From Diphasiastrum complanatum (Eukaryota > Streptophyta > Lycopodiopsida > Lycopodiales > Lycopodiaceae), in assembly GCA_029204225.1 (NCBI GenBank), contig CM055097.1:42634858-42698857 (forward strand): DNA of 64,000 bases, given 5' to 3'. Shown piece after piece: positions 10,957 to 21,887 of this stretch. The notes below the pieces were generated by a model, which saw nothing but the letters and a program-made list of their open reading frames with translations, was not told the DNA's origin and made no database searches. The position numbers and the translations under genes were made by a program. Within the stretch, counting starts at the first letter, position 1. Each line of letters opens with the position of its first letter.

Positions 10957-12250
10957 GGAGGCTAAGGCCAGGAGAGAGCGTGTTTACTGCTGCTTTGTGG
11001 ATTTTCACAAAGCCTTTGACTCGGTGCCTAGACATTTACTGATACGGAGGCTTCGGGATCATGGCTTCCAAGAGGATATCATACAGGCAGTTGTGGCATT
11101 GTACAGACGAGTTATTGGCCGGATCCGAGTATCAGGAGTTGTATCACCAGAGATAGAGAGCACTATTGGGGTTAAGCAGGGATGTCCTCTCTCACCTACA
11201 CTCTTTGGTTTATATATAGATGAGCTTGAGCAGGTTATACGAGCAGAGGGAGGTGAGGGTTGCACATTGGGTGACCTCATTATCGTTATCTTATTATATG
11301 CTGATGATGTGGTTTTGCTTTCGAAGAGGAGGGAAGGCCTGCAACGGCATCTGGATGCGCTTCACTCCTTTTGTATTCAGTGGGGATTGTCAGTGAATGT
11401 GGCCAAAACCAAAGTTACGGTGTTTAACACCTCTAGATCCTTCATGATGCGACAGGAGCTTCTATGGGAGGAACATCCACTTGAGGTAGTTGACTCTTAC
11501 ACATACCTGGGCGTGGTATTCTCTGATCCCACTTTCAGCATGCGGCAGGCGGCATTTTCCCGCGGAAGGGCTATGCATCATTGGTAGATTTGGAGAGGGG
11601 ATGTTTTAGCTCACACATTAGAGATGCGACTAGTAAGTGTCGACTTTTTGATACTATGGTAGTTCCCTCAGCTCTTTACGCATCAGAGACATGGAGTACG
11701 GACGGGCTTGACGGCTACCGAGTGGGCACGCATTTCACGACTTCAGATTCATATGCTATCTCAGATGATACGGGCTAAGTCCTCTACACCACATCATATT
11801 ATATTGGTAGAGTTCGCCGTCCCCCCTATTCAGCTAGAGGCACTGTTCCATATTGTCACATTCATACAGCGCCTAGAGGATCTTCAGGGTAGAGACACAC
11901 ACTATGCTGCAGCGGCTTTGGCATCATCACAACACCTACATTCTGTGGGACACTCCTTTTCGTGGTATTCGCAGGCTTGTCGTCTCCTCTCCACGTGGAG
12001 TATTCACATTGCGGATCTACCGGCGGGTACGCATCAGTATATTCGAGGACACTTGTATAGAGCATATCTTCAGAGCACTTGGCAGGTTCCATCTGGGGTG
12101 AAGACGGAGTTTTATCGGACACATTTTCTCTCTCGAGATCATGCTGGATATCCTACTGTTTCCGGATATCTAGTGGATAGTATCTCACACAGACTGCGGA
12201 TAGTGATGGGTCAGTTTCGGGTTTCTCTTCAAGTGCCCAGCCTACTATGA
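10823..12250 (+). pseudogene. LINE ORF2 reverse transcriptase (two frames)
   Basis: Frame 10,823-11,587 has FRPGYTTSDHIFTLRAIVEE, CCFVDFHKAFDSVPRHLLI, GVKQGCPLSPTLFGLYIDE and LLYADDVVLL, so the palm catalytic Asp residues are all present. The frame shifts around 11,570-11,590, then 11,581-11,778 and 11,708-12,250 carry the thumb and connection (MLSQMIRAKSSTPHHIIL, AVPPIQLEALFHIVTFI). Of all the LINE RTs in the window, this is the best preserved. Confidence 0.9.
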
Positions 12251-12554
12251 GATTCGAGGGAGATACTACTGCTTGTTTCAAGATCATCCACTCACACTTT
12301 CTACCTTGATATCGTATGAGGACCCCAGATGTGTTGCGTTGATGATCCGAGAGATGGTGGACCTACGTATGGCGAGACTAGACACTGACACCTCCCCCTT
12401 GATACAGCTGAGCATACAGGAGTGTCTATCACGTCGGAGGCAGAGGCATGAGAGTACTAATTCTGATGGAGAGGCTGAGATCTCGGACGCCTCCATGCAT
12501 AGACGACAGAGACAGTGTCGGCGACTAGAGGGACAGACAGCCCACAGGCCATGA
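12251..12554 (+). pseudogene. LINE ORF2 C-terminal tail
   Basis: The frame 12,273-12,554 contains LSTLISYEDPRCVALMIREM and then a basic, Arg-rich end (RRQRQCRRLEG). It matches LINE copy 1 at 879-1000 and copy 3 at about 8640. The zinc-binding Cys/His cluster seen in copy 1 lies upstream in a damaged stretch here. Confidence 0.7.
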
Positions 12555-12870
12555 TCTACAACTTCACGGCAGCAGAGACGCCACCGACCATCCACTCAGA
12601 GACAGAGAGACACAGTTCGTTTAGCGACAGTGTCTCAAGATACTTTACATCACTATTTCATAGACAGAGAGACATTTCTATGATGATAAGGCCCTCCTTG
12701 TCTATCATCATTATTTCCTGTTTACCTGTAGTCTTGTTTCTTTGTTCTTTTAGGTGGTAGAGCTTTCATGCTCCCACCGTGCATACTTGACATGTACCTT
12801 TTTCAGTCCTATGTACCTTAGGGTATTTCATGGACATTAATAAAGATCTTTCTTTCTTTCTCTCTCGCTA

Positions 12871-13189
12871 CCATAACTGAGAGACAGCATGAAACATCTT
12901 TCAAAGTGCAAATCATTTCTAACTTTTACGAGAACTCTCTCTCGCTCTCTCTCATAATTGGGATAAAGCATGAATCATCTTGCACAGAGCAGGACCATTT
13001 CTAACTACCCATTCAACTTGCACTTGTAATCAGCCATGACACCAATAAACAGTAAAAAATATATACATATAATCTGCTGCCAGTGTACATGATATGTATG
13101 TGTATCGATATCTACAAGTCTGTGCTAAAAAAATAATCCCTCTGCGTGCCAAATCCTGAGGATGATCCTGATGCCGATGAGACTGCCCC
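12871..13189. other. No gene; short diverged direct repeat
   Basis: Two similar stretches (GCATGAAACATCTTTCAAAG near 12,888 and GCATGAATCATCTTGCACAG near 12,969) surround CT-rich tracts. Nothing coding is seen. Confidence 0.4.
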
Positions 13190-13570
13190 CTCCCTACTGA
13201 CGTGCCATTGCCCTCCTCTTCTGATGACCACACATATGATTCAGACGAGATAGTCGACATCGCAGGGGATGGTTTACGTGCCCCACCCGGTACTCCCGCT
13301 ACAGAGACCCTTGATGATGATGGTTGCCCGGGCAGAGGCTGCGACAGAGACAAAGGCTATTGCTCATATACACACCTTGACCTATGATGGCTCGCAGCGT
13401 GTTCGACAGCTCAGGGCATCACAGGCAGGAGACCCAGAGGCAGACCTCCGAAGAGGGCACGCATAGATGATTTTTCCAGTCGTCTCTTGGCTGGCGTTGG
13501 CCCAGACTTGGAGGATTCTCAGATGCCTCCAGGCATAGACTCTGAGCCAGAGTTTGTATTTGACACCCCT
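13190..13570 (+). pseudogene. hAT transposase C-terminal fragment with AT-hook
   Basis: The plus strand carries acidic sequence (LPSSSDDHTYDSDEIVD) and, in a shifted frame near 13,430-13,475, RRPRGRPPKRARIDD. That is a canonical AT-hook: an RGRP core flanked by basic residues, which binds the minor groove of AT-rich DNA. Acidic SEPEFVFD sequence follows. The same order (acidic tail, AT-hook, acidic end) occurs at the C terminus of the hAT transposase at 26,900-27,235, so I read this as a detached C terminus. The fragment ends at an inverted junction near 13,570. Confidence 0.55.
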
Positions 13571-13960
13571 GCAGATGCCTCTGCAGTGCACGGCGAGCCG
13601 CCTCGTCTGTATCAACCTCTGGCTCTGGCTCTGGATCAGCCGCAGCAACCAAGCAGTCATCCGGATTGACCTACACAAGTCAATCATTCGTGAGAATAGC
13701 CGAAGCAACATGATGGCATTAAACTGATTGCATGCCATAGCACGAAAGCAAAACGATAGAGCATAGAAACTTACCTGCAGTAGTAGGGCGTGTGCGCCTC
13801 CTGCCCTCATGTTGTCTGCGATGACTCGAGCCACCCTGGTGTTGGTGTTGCAGTACACCAAGTCATTGCATCGCTCCTGCGTGAGGCGGTTCCGCCTGTT
13901 CGTGTGAACAAGGCTGAACCCTGACCAGTTCCGCTCACAGAGGGTGATGCATATGTTCCC
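13571..13960 (-). pseudogene. hAT dimerisation-domain fragment
   Basis: The minus strand reads ITLCERNWSGFSLVHTNRRN and RLTQERCNDLVYCNTNTRVA, homologous to CERNWSTWALIHTRRRNRLS of the plus-strand hAT copies. It ends LLLQ followed by GTAAGT, with an acceptor-like TAG and EPEPEPEVDTDEAARRAL after about 95 bp. A spliced C-terminal exon is therefore preserved. The element lies head-on to the plus-strand fragment at 13,190-13,570. Confidence 0.7.
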
Positions 13961-15414
13961 CCCCCCAGCTCCACCTGCTCCCATTCCAGAGCCTCCTGCC
14001 CCAGCACCACATGCTGCCCCGCCATCCCATGCTCCACCCACCCATCCTTGCCATCAAACCGCTTCCGACACCATACCTCCACCTGCCTCTCGATCTACCT
14101 CCCGCACACCTACTAGTTCACATACACACCGACAGAGGACCATGGGGGAGGCAGTGGCTCCTCATCTTCAGAGAGAGGCCAAGCAGGTTGTGGCCAACAT
14201 GATATATGAGTTGAACCTCCCGTTCAACGTTGCTGACACTGAGCCTTTCAAGAGGGCTTTTGCAGCTGTTGCAACCACTGGTACACACTTCACGCCGCAC
14301 TACTTTATTGTCAGAGAGGGTAGACGAGCTCTCCTCTCAGATGACCCCTCTCAGGAAGGCCTGGGAGAGTTACGATTGTTCGATCATGTCCGATGGCTGG
14401 ACTGATATCCGCCGAAGGCCAGTGATCAACATCATTGTGTCCTGCTGCATGGGCAGTATGTTCTACCGGGCCATAGATGCCAGTAGAGAGGGAACTGCCA
14501 TTGATGGAGCGTGCATGTTCAATATCATTCGGGAGGCTATTGAGGAGGTTGGCCATGCCAACGTAGTTCAGGTGGTGACTGACAATGCCACCAACTGCGT
14601 GAATATGTCCAGACTACTCACGGCCCAGTATCCTAGCATTGTGTGGACCCCTTGTGCAGCACACAGCAATGATCTTGCTATGGGGGACATTGGTAGACTG
14701 CCCTGGATGTTCGGCGCATCACTGAGATGGCCTTGTCCGTCGTGACATTTGTGGTCCGGAAGAGGAGAGTACTTTCCCTGTTTCGTACCTTCAGTTCATT
14801 CGAGCTGAGGAAGGCCAATCCCACACGTTTTGCCTTCAATCTAGTACTGCTAGATAGGTTGCTGAGACTTGGTCACCAGCTCAGGCAGATGGCTACTAGT
14901 GACCAGTGAAGGGAGGGACCCTACTCAAGCACGACCAAGGGCACAGCCAAGGGCCACAGGTTCTACACCATTCTATTTAACGACGAGTTTTGGCGTGATG
15001 TGGAGAGCATATCGACGGTTCTCTGACCATTTTATCACGTTTTCCGGCTTGTTGACCGAGAGGGCAGCACCATGGGACTCATTTACAAGTTCATGGATCG
15101 CATCGGCAGTGTTCTACAACAGCCCATGAGAGGTATGTTCCACATTTCATCATTACAGGTTGCTCATAATTAAAAGTTGTTCTTTTATAGATTAGTAAGC
15201 CTCCTAATCAATCATTGTTATGTCGAGCAGGATGGAACAGCTTAGGACCATCTGGCAGACCAGGTGGAACTACTTTCATAGACCTATCCATGTTGTTGCT
15301 CATCTCTTACATCCCCTTTAATCATCTAATGAGAAGCAGAAGGACCGCGAGCTAGAGATGGGTTGGTTGTCGTACATTATTGAGGTAGCATCTCTTAGTA
15401 TCGACAGGTGGCAG

Positions 15415-15488
<74 letters not shown>

Positions 15489-16262
15489 GCATTCAGACGG
15501 TGCACAGGTACATCTCTCCAGAATACTTGCATTTTTAGGGTTTGATTCATTCCAAAGGTATCTTGTTGATTTTTGTTCCATACATCATCTCGACGGTGGA
15601 CATCTACCTGTGCAGGCATATTTGGGTAGGAGATGGTAATGGATGAGAGCTCCAGAAAGAGATCTATGACTTGGTGGAACATGTTCGGGGATACATGTCC
15701 TTCATTGCAGAGACTTGCGTTGCGCGTTCTATCCCAGGCACTTATATTTCATCCATCTTGTTTCATATCTTCATTCGCTCCTTTTTTATATCTTGTTTTA
15801 TATTTGTTGCTTGCCAACGTAATATTTGATTGGATGTTGCCTTGACAGGACTACTCCTCCTCTGTATGTGAGCGCAACTGGAGCACATGGGCATTGATTC
15901 ACACCAGGCGGCGCAACCGCCTCTCTGTTGCTCAATGTGCACGGCTGGTGTATAGCAACACCAATGGCAGGTTGGTCCGGAGACTCTGACTCAGGTTGTA
16001 GATCCATTGGAGGTGTTGCTTGAGGAGTGCAGGCTCGGCATTGATGATCCCACTGACTCCATCGGGCCCATGCCAGCTCCCAAGGAGGATGACCCAGTTG
16101 ATGCATTACGGGCGGAGAGGGAGAGAGAGCTCATCCGGATGAGGTCCTTGGAGTTTGCTGCCAGAGCACCTGCTGAGGAGAGAGATATTCTAGTTGGGAG
16201 GGCTCCAAATTCTGAGGAGGATGATGTTGATGAGGATGGGGACGCTGATTCGGTTGTCCTAG
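13961..16262 (+). pseudogene. hAT transposase pseudogene A (DUF659 to dimerisation domain)
   Basis: The reading runs: Pro-rich linker (13,960-14,150); DUF659 (YELNLPFNVADTEPFKRAF, then CSIMSDGWTDIRRRP, VVTDNATNC, WTPCAAHSNDLAMGDIG at about 14,395-14,700); RKRRVLSLFRTFSSFELRKA; an intron after PMR (GTATGT near 15,129, acceptor near 15,230); RTIWQTRWNYFHRPIHVVAH; a (GA)n tract inserted at 15,419-15,486; the dimerisation domain CERNWSTWALIHTRRRNR after TTGACAG near 15,848; and an acidic tail to about 16,262. The N-terminal BED finger is missing. Several frameshifts and one stop make it inactive. Intron positions match copy B at 22,930-27,235. Confidence 0.85.
15419..15486. repeat. (GA)n microsatellite inside hAT pseudogene A
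   Basis: A pure AG run of about 68 bp breaks the exon after LEMGWLSYIIE. The 110 bp to its right do not align with hAT copy B, so the tract came in with, or expanded next to, a small insertion. Confidence 0.85.
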
Positions 16263-17270
16263 CATCAGGTACTCCACAATATCTGTTGCCCACTCAGGTA
16301 CTGCCTCTACATAAAATAATGTAGCATCTGGTAATTCATCATCCACTTTAGTATTAACTGGTGCGGATTCAATTCGTGAAACATGGTCGGCAAGATAATG
16401 TTGCTTTCCCTTATGAACCACAATTCGAAAGTCAAATTCAGTCAATAACAGTAACCATCTTGCAATACGCCCTATATTGCACGTCTTGTTTACCAAGTAT
16501 TATGGCAAACGCTTCACGTTCTGTTGTTGAATAGTTCTTCTCTGGATCTATAAGTTGTCTACTTGCAAATCGTATTGGATAGTCCTTCTTATATTCACCT
16601 GGCTACGTCAAAACTGATCCAATTGCATATTTTGAGGCATCAGTGTGAACATGAAATTCAATCGTCCAATCTGGAGAACGAAGTATTGGTGCTGAAGCTA
16701 ATGCTTTTTTTTATTTTTCAAAGGCTTCTAATGCTTCAACTGTCCAAATAGGAGCAATGGTCAGTTTGTATATAGGTCTTGCAAGATCAGCAAAGAAGAT
16801 AATAAAAATTTGATAATAGTTCGCATGACCCATAAAAACATAAACTCCACGAATTGTTGTTGGCGGTGGCAATTCCACAATAACCTTGATTTTAGAATAC
16901 TATGTGGCAATGCCATGTCTTGATATCACGTGTCCAAGAACAACTCCGTGGGAAACCCATATCTGGCACTTTTCTGGATTCAAGGAAATTTGATACTTGC
17001 GACAACGTTCAAATACTTTTTCCAATCGATCCAGGTCGTCTAAGTCTGTGCTATGGACTCCAAAGTCATCCAAGTATATTTCAAGGAGTTTTTGTAGATA
17101 ATCTTTAAAAACAAATTGCATTACTCTTTGAAACAAACTTGGTGCATTACAGAGTCCAAATGGCATTACTTTGTAAGCATAGGTCCCCCATTCTGTTGCA
17201 AAGGCTGTTTTATGGCAATCTTCAGGTGCAATTTTGACCTAGTTGTAACCACTAAATCCATTGTTCACAG
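16263..17270 (-). pseudogene. Ty3/gypsy RT and RNase H fragment
   Basis: On the minus strand the order is [37 protein letters not shown] and EIYLDDFGVHS (RT palm with the YLDD motif, 16,900-17,270). A stretch in broken frames follows, then RIVVHKGKQHYLADHVSRIE, the end of RNase H, at about 16,380-16,440, and EAVPEWATDIVEYL. Stops and shifts are frequent. The GYNQ and YLDDF wording is that of the plant Ty3 lineage near Tat/Athila rather than the chromovirus at 36,342. The left end abuts the acidic tail of hAT A and the right end abuts LTR beta. Confidence 0.85.
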
Positions 17271-18436
17271 ATTCCAGCCAAGAATCTATGAACACGGAAT
17301 CGTTGTTTATTACTTCTCTTTAATTCTTCTTAAGAGGTTTCTTGTCTGGAAACCGGGTATTTCTACCTGTTTCACGAGGCCAGTTCACTAAGATGGATCT
17401 TCTTGCTTAGAACTGTTTTCAGGCAGATAGATTTACCAGTTTACTCATTTACATTCCCAGCCTGTCAATGGGATGAAGCGGTTTCGTCCACTCCAGCTAC
17501 ATGCATTTACAATCCATGTAACCAATCCTTGCTCAATTCAGATTAGCGTTCTGATCAAGAGAGCAATCTGCGATTCTGTCTACTAAGTTACTCTAAGAAA
17601 TCAGGGAACCCAATGGCATCAAGATTAATCTACAGATCAAGCACCAAGAAACAAGAAACCTAACTACCTAACAGCATACTAGCATCCCAAGAATCAAGAA
17701 ATACCCATCTCTAGATTCTTGGAATACCCAAGAACAATCAAGGATAGGATTGTTAGTGAATATGCAAGAATTGAACCACAATCTCAGCCTATTTAGTTTA
17801 CCTGGATGCTGAAACTACATAAACAAGAAACAAGAAGACTAATCCACATCTACATTCCACATTGCAAGAAAGAAAGCAGGAAATCTAGATTATTCCACAA
17901 CCACAATAAAGAGATCAAAGCATGTTCATAGGGATTTCACTCAAGACAACAGCCATGAACAAGGAGCTTCCAAATTGCCAATAACTCGTGGAGGATCTTC
18001 TAGATTCATGCAAGAGATGACAATACAATAAAAGCTCCCTCACAAGAGAGGGGGGCCCTTAAAAAAACAAGAGGGCTGCCCATGTGGAGCCTAAGTGGCA
18101 ATTCCACTTATTTAGAAATTACAAGTGGAAATAGCTCTTCCACTAGAGGTCACCATCAAAAGGTGGCTCACTCTACTTTATTTAAGAGGGGTCTACATTT
18201 ATTTACATTGCCTAGGAATGTCACTAGCTCCTACATGGTCGTTCCTTCTCCGGGATTCACCATGTAGGCTCACATAGAAATAACCTGTAATCCTAGCTAG
18301 TAATCCTCGGCTCTCATGCTCGGCTCTCAGTTTCTTCCTGCTCTCCTCCTTCTGAGACCTCCTCGGTCTTGGGTGAGAGATACTCTATGTTTCAGCTTGG
18401 CTCGACATCTGGGGGATTCTCTGGAATCTGCTAACA
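17271..18436 (-). repeat. Probable 3' LTR of minus-strand LTR element beta
   Basis: It starts (minus) with TGTTAGC at 18,436, directly after a polypurine tract at 18,437-18,451, exactly as in element alpha at 7615. The leftward limit is put at the Ty3 RT fragment but was not confirmed by a second LTR. No ORF worth calling is present. Confidence 0.5.
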
Positions 18437-18451
18437 TTATCCACCCCTAAT
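18437..18451 (-). promoter_or_regulatory. Polypurine tract of LTR element beta
   Basis: The minus strand reads ATTAGGGGTGGATAA directly before TGTTAGC. It matches the tract of element alpha except for a few positions. Confidence 0.6.
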
Positions 18452-18459
18452 CTGTTGCA

Positions 18460-19360
18460 GGACCCACTGCAACACATGTCAGATGATGTCGTTCTGCTTG
18501 GCACTTGGAAAAGCGTGGATCTTCTTTCGCTTCCGTAAAACCGGGTGCTTATTGGCCACAAAAATCGTTCCACAAAATTGGAGATCTCTCAATGGCCTCT
18601 ACATCCCAGCCCGCTTGAGAACCTCCTGCGAGTCCTGCTCGCCTCGTCGTTTGCCGTCTGTTTCCGCTCGCTCATTTTTCTCCCTAGGGCTTCGAATACT
18701 TGGAAGTAGAGCTTACTTCCGTATTTTAGTGGCCCCAGGTATTCACGTATCTTCTCGATGAAGCCCATTTCTTGTCAGTCCTCTATCATAGTGACATATT
18801 GGGACAACATGAAGGCCACCCTGTAGTAAGTCGGGCCATCATTTCATGGTCTTCTTCAGATTGGAGGGCCACGTTGGGATTGATCCTTATTGGATCCAAG
18901 CCGCGATCCCAAAAACATTCTTGGTTCATCAGGAAGGCCATTGACCTGCAATATTCGGCACTTTCCCGTACACATAGATCGGCGTTATATATATTTATGC
19001 CCAAAATCCAGCAATTGTAATCTCAGATCGTCCATTGATGTGCTGTCTGAGATTCCTGGAATTATCGGCCAGTTTATCAGTTCAACTCGTGGTCGCTCTG
19101 TGGGCTAGGGATTTCTTCGTTTGAGCGGCATATAGAATGGGTCAATTCTCTTCCATGCCGGTGCCCTCAGATATTCTTGTAATCGTCTATTATCCCTTAG
19201 GATATTATTGCGCCACTCGGGTTGTGGTTGCAGTGTAGCTATGATCAGTACTGGCTTTGATCAATCTCTTCTTGGCCACCCCTCCTGTTGCGTGGGTACT
19301 TCCTTTCGAACCTTTCGGATTCTTTGATATCCGCCATATTACCCCTTGGCCTGGTGGGTG
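18460..19360 (-). pseudogene. Second copy of the unrecognised LTR-element ORF
   Basis: Homologous segments appear in order in shifting frames: IKESERFERKY (19,290-19,330), LQEYLRAPAWKRIDPFYMPL (near 19,130-19,185), ESAEYCRSMAFLMNQECFWD and LQSEEDHEMMARL (18,786-19,004), SQYVTMIED and IREYLGPLKYGSKLYFQVFE (near 18,660-18,810). Each aligns to the copy at 7755-8591. At least three frameshifts and a stop are present. Like copy one, it ends about 100 bp before a PPT and LTR. Function is unknown. Confidence 0.65.
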
Positions 19361-20851
19361 AGGCTGCCCTACGTTGCTGTGGTGGCCTTGCCAAGTAGTC
19401 CTCCAGGGTCTTAGTGCCCGTATCGCTTTCTTTGGCTCGCTCGCTTGTGGATCGCTCAACTGCGCCCGTATCTGGCCTGGACGAGAATCTTTTGGTTTCT
19501 GGCGGATCTGCCAGGAAGTCATCATCTCCACCAATGTCAGTGTTAGTTTCTGGAGGGTCAGGGATGGAGTGATCAGGAGAGAGAGGCATAGGAATAACGG
19601 GTTTAGGGCGAGGCAGGTTTAACAAATTGTACGCCGCACCGGGGAAACTGAGCTGTTGTAGGAACTCGTCCCGTCGGGCTTTGTACGTATCAACTGGACC
19701 TTTAGATGGGCCCAATAATTTGTTAGGAGGCGGTGGAGAGGGGGAGGGTGAAGAAACAGGGTAAGTAGGAACAATTGTTTCAGAAAAATTGAATAAAGAA
19801 TAAGAATGGGGATTAGAAATAGGAGGTGGAGGGGGAAAAGCTCTGGAAGCAGCTTGGGTTCTCTGTATATCTTCAACCATTCCTCGCGGACGAACTGTCG
19901 TTTGATCAGCCAGCTTAATGGCAAAAGTCGCAGGTTTTATCCTTGTAAGGCCCCATTTTGCACGTAGCTTTGTAGAAATCAGGTTAACTCCTGAACCGCC
20001 ATCTACCACGGCAACTTCGTTAGAAAATTGCTTATGCTGTATCGGCAGGGTGATATTTTTTTGCTCACTTTCCCAAGCTGCTCTGACATGGAGTACTTCA
20101 TTAGATTCTTCAAATCCAGCACAAAAAAGTGGCTCTTGATGGACTTCTGGTTCAGCTTGAGTTAACTTTCGCGCTAATACTTCTTTTGCTTTTGGCACCA
20201 ACTTCAAGAACTCTCCCAGCGAAATATTGATCTTACTAGACAAAATATTCATGAGCAGTTCTGTTTGCGACGCTTCTGGTTCAGTCATCTTGAAGGGTTC
20301 TTCGTGATGATGCAATTGAGCATTCATATCTGTATGTGGATTATTCGGTGGTTGCACTGGTGAAGAACAAACCTCGGTTGTTGCTCTAGCGGCTTCAAGC
20401 TCCTCTTCCTCTTGCAAATGTTTAATCCACTGCCTCATATCTTGGTATCTCCTCTTTTTTGCATGAAGATTTGGATAGACTCCAGATGTTGTTGGTATAT
20501 CAGTAGATGGTACAGAATCAACATGTGCTGGAACTGCTACAGGTTCCTTCTGCTTCTGTGCTCTGGTAACCACCATCAAGGGTACACTTGGTTCAGTCTG
20601 AGCTGTTGGTCTTTTCTTGATTGTGAGCAAATTTACAAGAGTTGTGGCCAGTGGCAGCTTCGGTCTTGCTGGACACTCCTTGTAGCAATGGCCATATCCA
20701 CAGTCACGACAGAATGGTACAAATTTGCCTTTGTTTGGACATTCTGCAACTCTGTGATTTTCTCCACATGCAAAGCATCCAAGCGGTGCTCTGGTCCAAT
20801 TTCTAGATGCTTGTTGTTGGTAAAAACTCTCTGATCAGGCTTTTCTGACAA
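19245..20851 (-). pseudogene. Ty3 gag zinc knuckles and protease fused to a Pro-rich domain
   Basis: Near 20,660-20,800 the minus strand shows CFACGENHRVAEC and CRDCGYGHCYKEC, two CCHC nucleic-acid-binding knuckles. A 461-codon frame (20,630-19,245) follows, with an aspartic-protease-like VVDGGSGVNLISTKL near residue 213, where DGG replaces the usual DTG or DSG, and LADQTTVRPRGMVEDI as the end of the protease. Without losing frame it then enters FPPPPPISNPHSYSLF, DEFLQQLSFPGAAYNLL and a DPPET-rich region leading into the unrecognised ORF. RT and integrase are absent between them. Either pol was deleted in frame or this element type fuses protease to the extra protein. Confidence 0.7.
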
Positions 20852-21190
20852 ATTCTATGGAAATAACCTTCGCCGAACTCTCAGACTGAGAATCTGACTC
20901 AGATAAAGCTAGGGTCGAACTGGCAAAGGTTCCTGACACATAAAAGCACAGTTTCTATAGTTTGGCGAGGGTAAAAATAGAGATTTTCCATGATCTGGAT
21001 AGAATGAATGTTCGCTGAACTCAAAAATAATAAATTACTATAAATAGAATAATCTGGTAAGCTATCTCGTCCACCGTTTTCTTGTTCCGCCATTCCACCA
21101 TCTCAATCGCCCACTGTTTCTTCGACCATTTCTCCTCCTTTCTCTACTGTTCGTATCCCTACTGCTCCTCGTCCATTATCCTAAAACGGT
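20852..21190. other. No gene recognised
   Basis: Spacer between the gag fragment and the Helitron fragment; nothing recognisable on either strand. Confidence 0.4.
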
Positions 21191-21887
21191 ATACACCACA
21201 GGAAATATCTGAGATTCGTGCTAAAAATCAACTACCGTAGCCCCGACCATTTGAACCGTAACTGTCCACACCCACGCCCACCAACTACTTTACAAGTCCA
21301 TGATGTTTTAGACCCTGATAATTCATCCCTCTACCTAATTGAGGAGTGTCCACCAGATGATCCTCCTTTCACTCCTCCTGAGGCTTCTGCAGAGTGTCTC
21401 GCTCAGTTGGCCTATGCCCCACATAAGTTGGTGTTGAAGGTTGGCATGATAGTGATGTTGTTGTAGCCGATACCGTCGCACAAGGGATTGTGCAATGGTA
21501 GGAGACTTATCATTCGTAGATTGGGCAGACAGGTCGTAGACACGGAGATAGTGACTAGGAAGAATATAGGGAGTAGAGTTCTCATTCCACAAATCCCTTC
21601 AGTACCAGAGCAATTCGGATTTGCCATTTGAATTGCAGAGAGTACAATTTACTATTAGAGCGGCTTTCGCCATGACAATAAACAAGGCGCAAGGGCAAAC
21701 TATGGACACTATTGGATTGTATTTGCCACATCCCATATTTAGTCATGGTCAACTGTATGTGGCATTATCGAGAGTGCGAAATGCAGCAAGTGTACGAGTA
21801 CTTATTAGAGATATTGACGGTCGATTTACGGATGAGGAAGGAATGGCCAGGTTTACACAAAATATTGTGTATTTGGAAGTGTTATAA
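21191..21887 (+). pseudogene. Helitron Pif1-like helicase C-terminal fragment
   Basis: The plus strand contains PHKLVLKVGMIVMLL, HKGLCNGRRLIIRRLG, GSRVLIPQIPS, then FTIRAAFAMTINKAQGQTMD and FSHGQLYVALSRVRNA. These are the last motifs of the SF1 helicase of plant Helitrons (Rep-Hel proteins), with AINKAQGQT and LYVALSRV as signature blocks. A stop follows MIVMLL and another lies before MPFELQRVQ, so it is broken. The Rep nuclease and most of the helicase are missing. A Helitron 3' hairpin with CTRR was looked for after 21,888 and not convincingly found. Confidence 0.88.

Larger units (their letters stand above)
9190..12870 (+). mobile_element. LINE copy 4: longest copy, internally deleted
   Basis: From 5' to 3' it has a low-complexity Pro/Ser/Thr-rich ORF1-like segment (9191-9893), a short coiled coil, a fused junction into the RT N-terminal region, an RT with intact YADD, a C-terminal segment, and a 3' UTR ending CATTAATAAAG plus CTTT/CT repeats near 12,850-12,870. 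The endonuclease domain is absent. Frameshifts separate the blocks near 10,900, 11,570 and 12,250. It cannot move by itself. Confidence 0.85.

Noticed and set aside
15318-15682. Ser/Leu-rich frames
   Set aside because: They translate the (GA)n tract in hAT pseudogene A.
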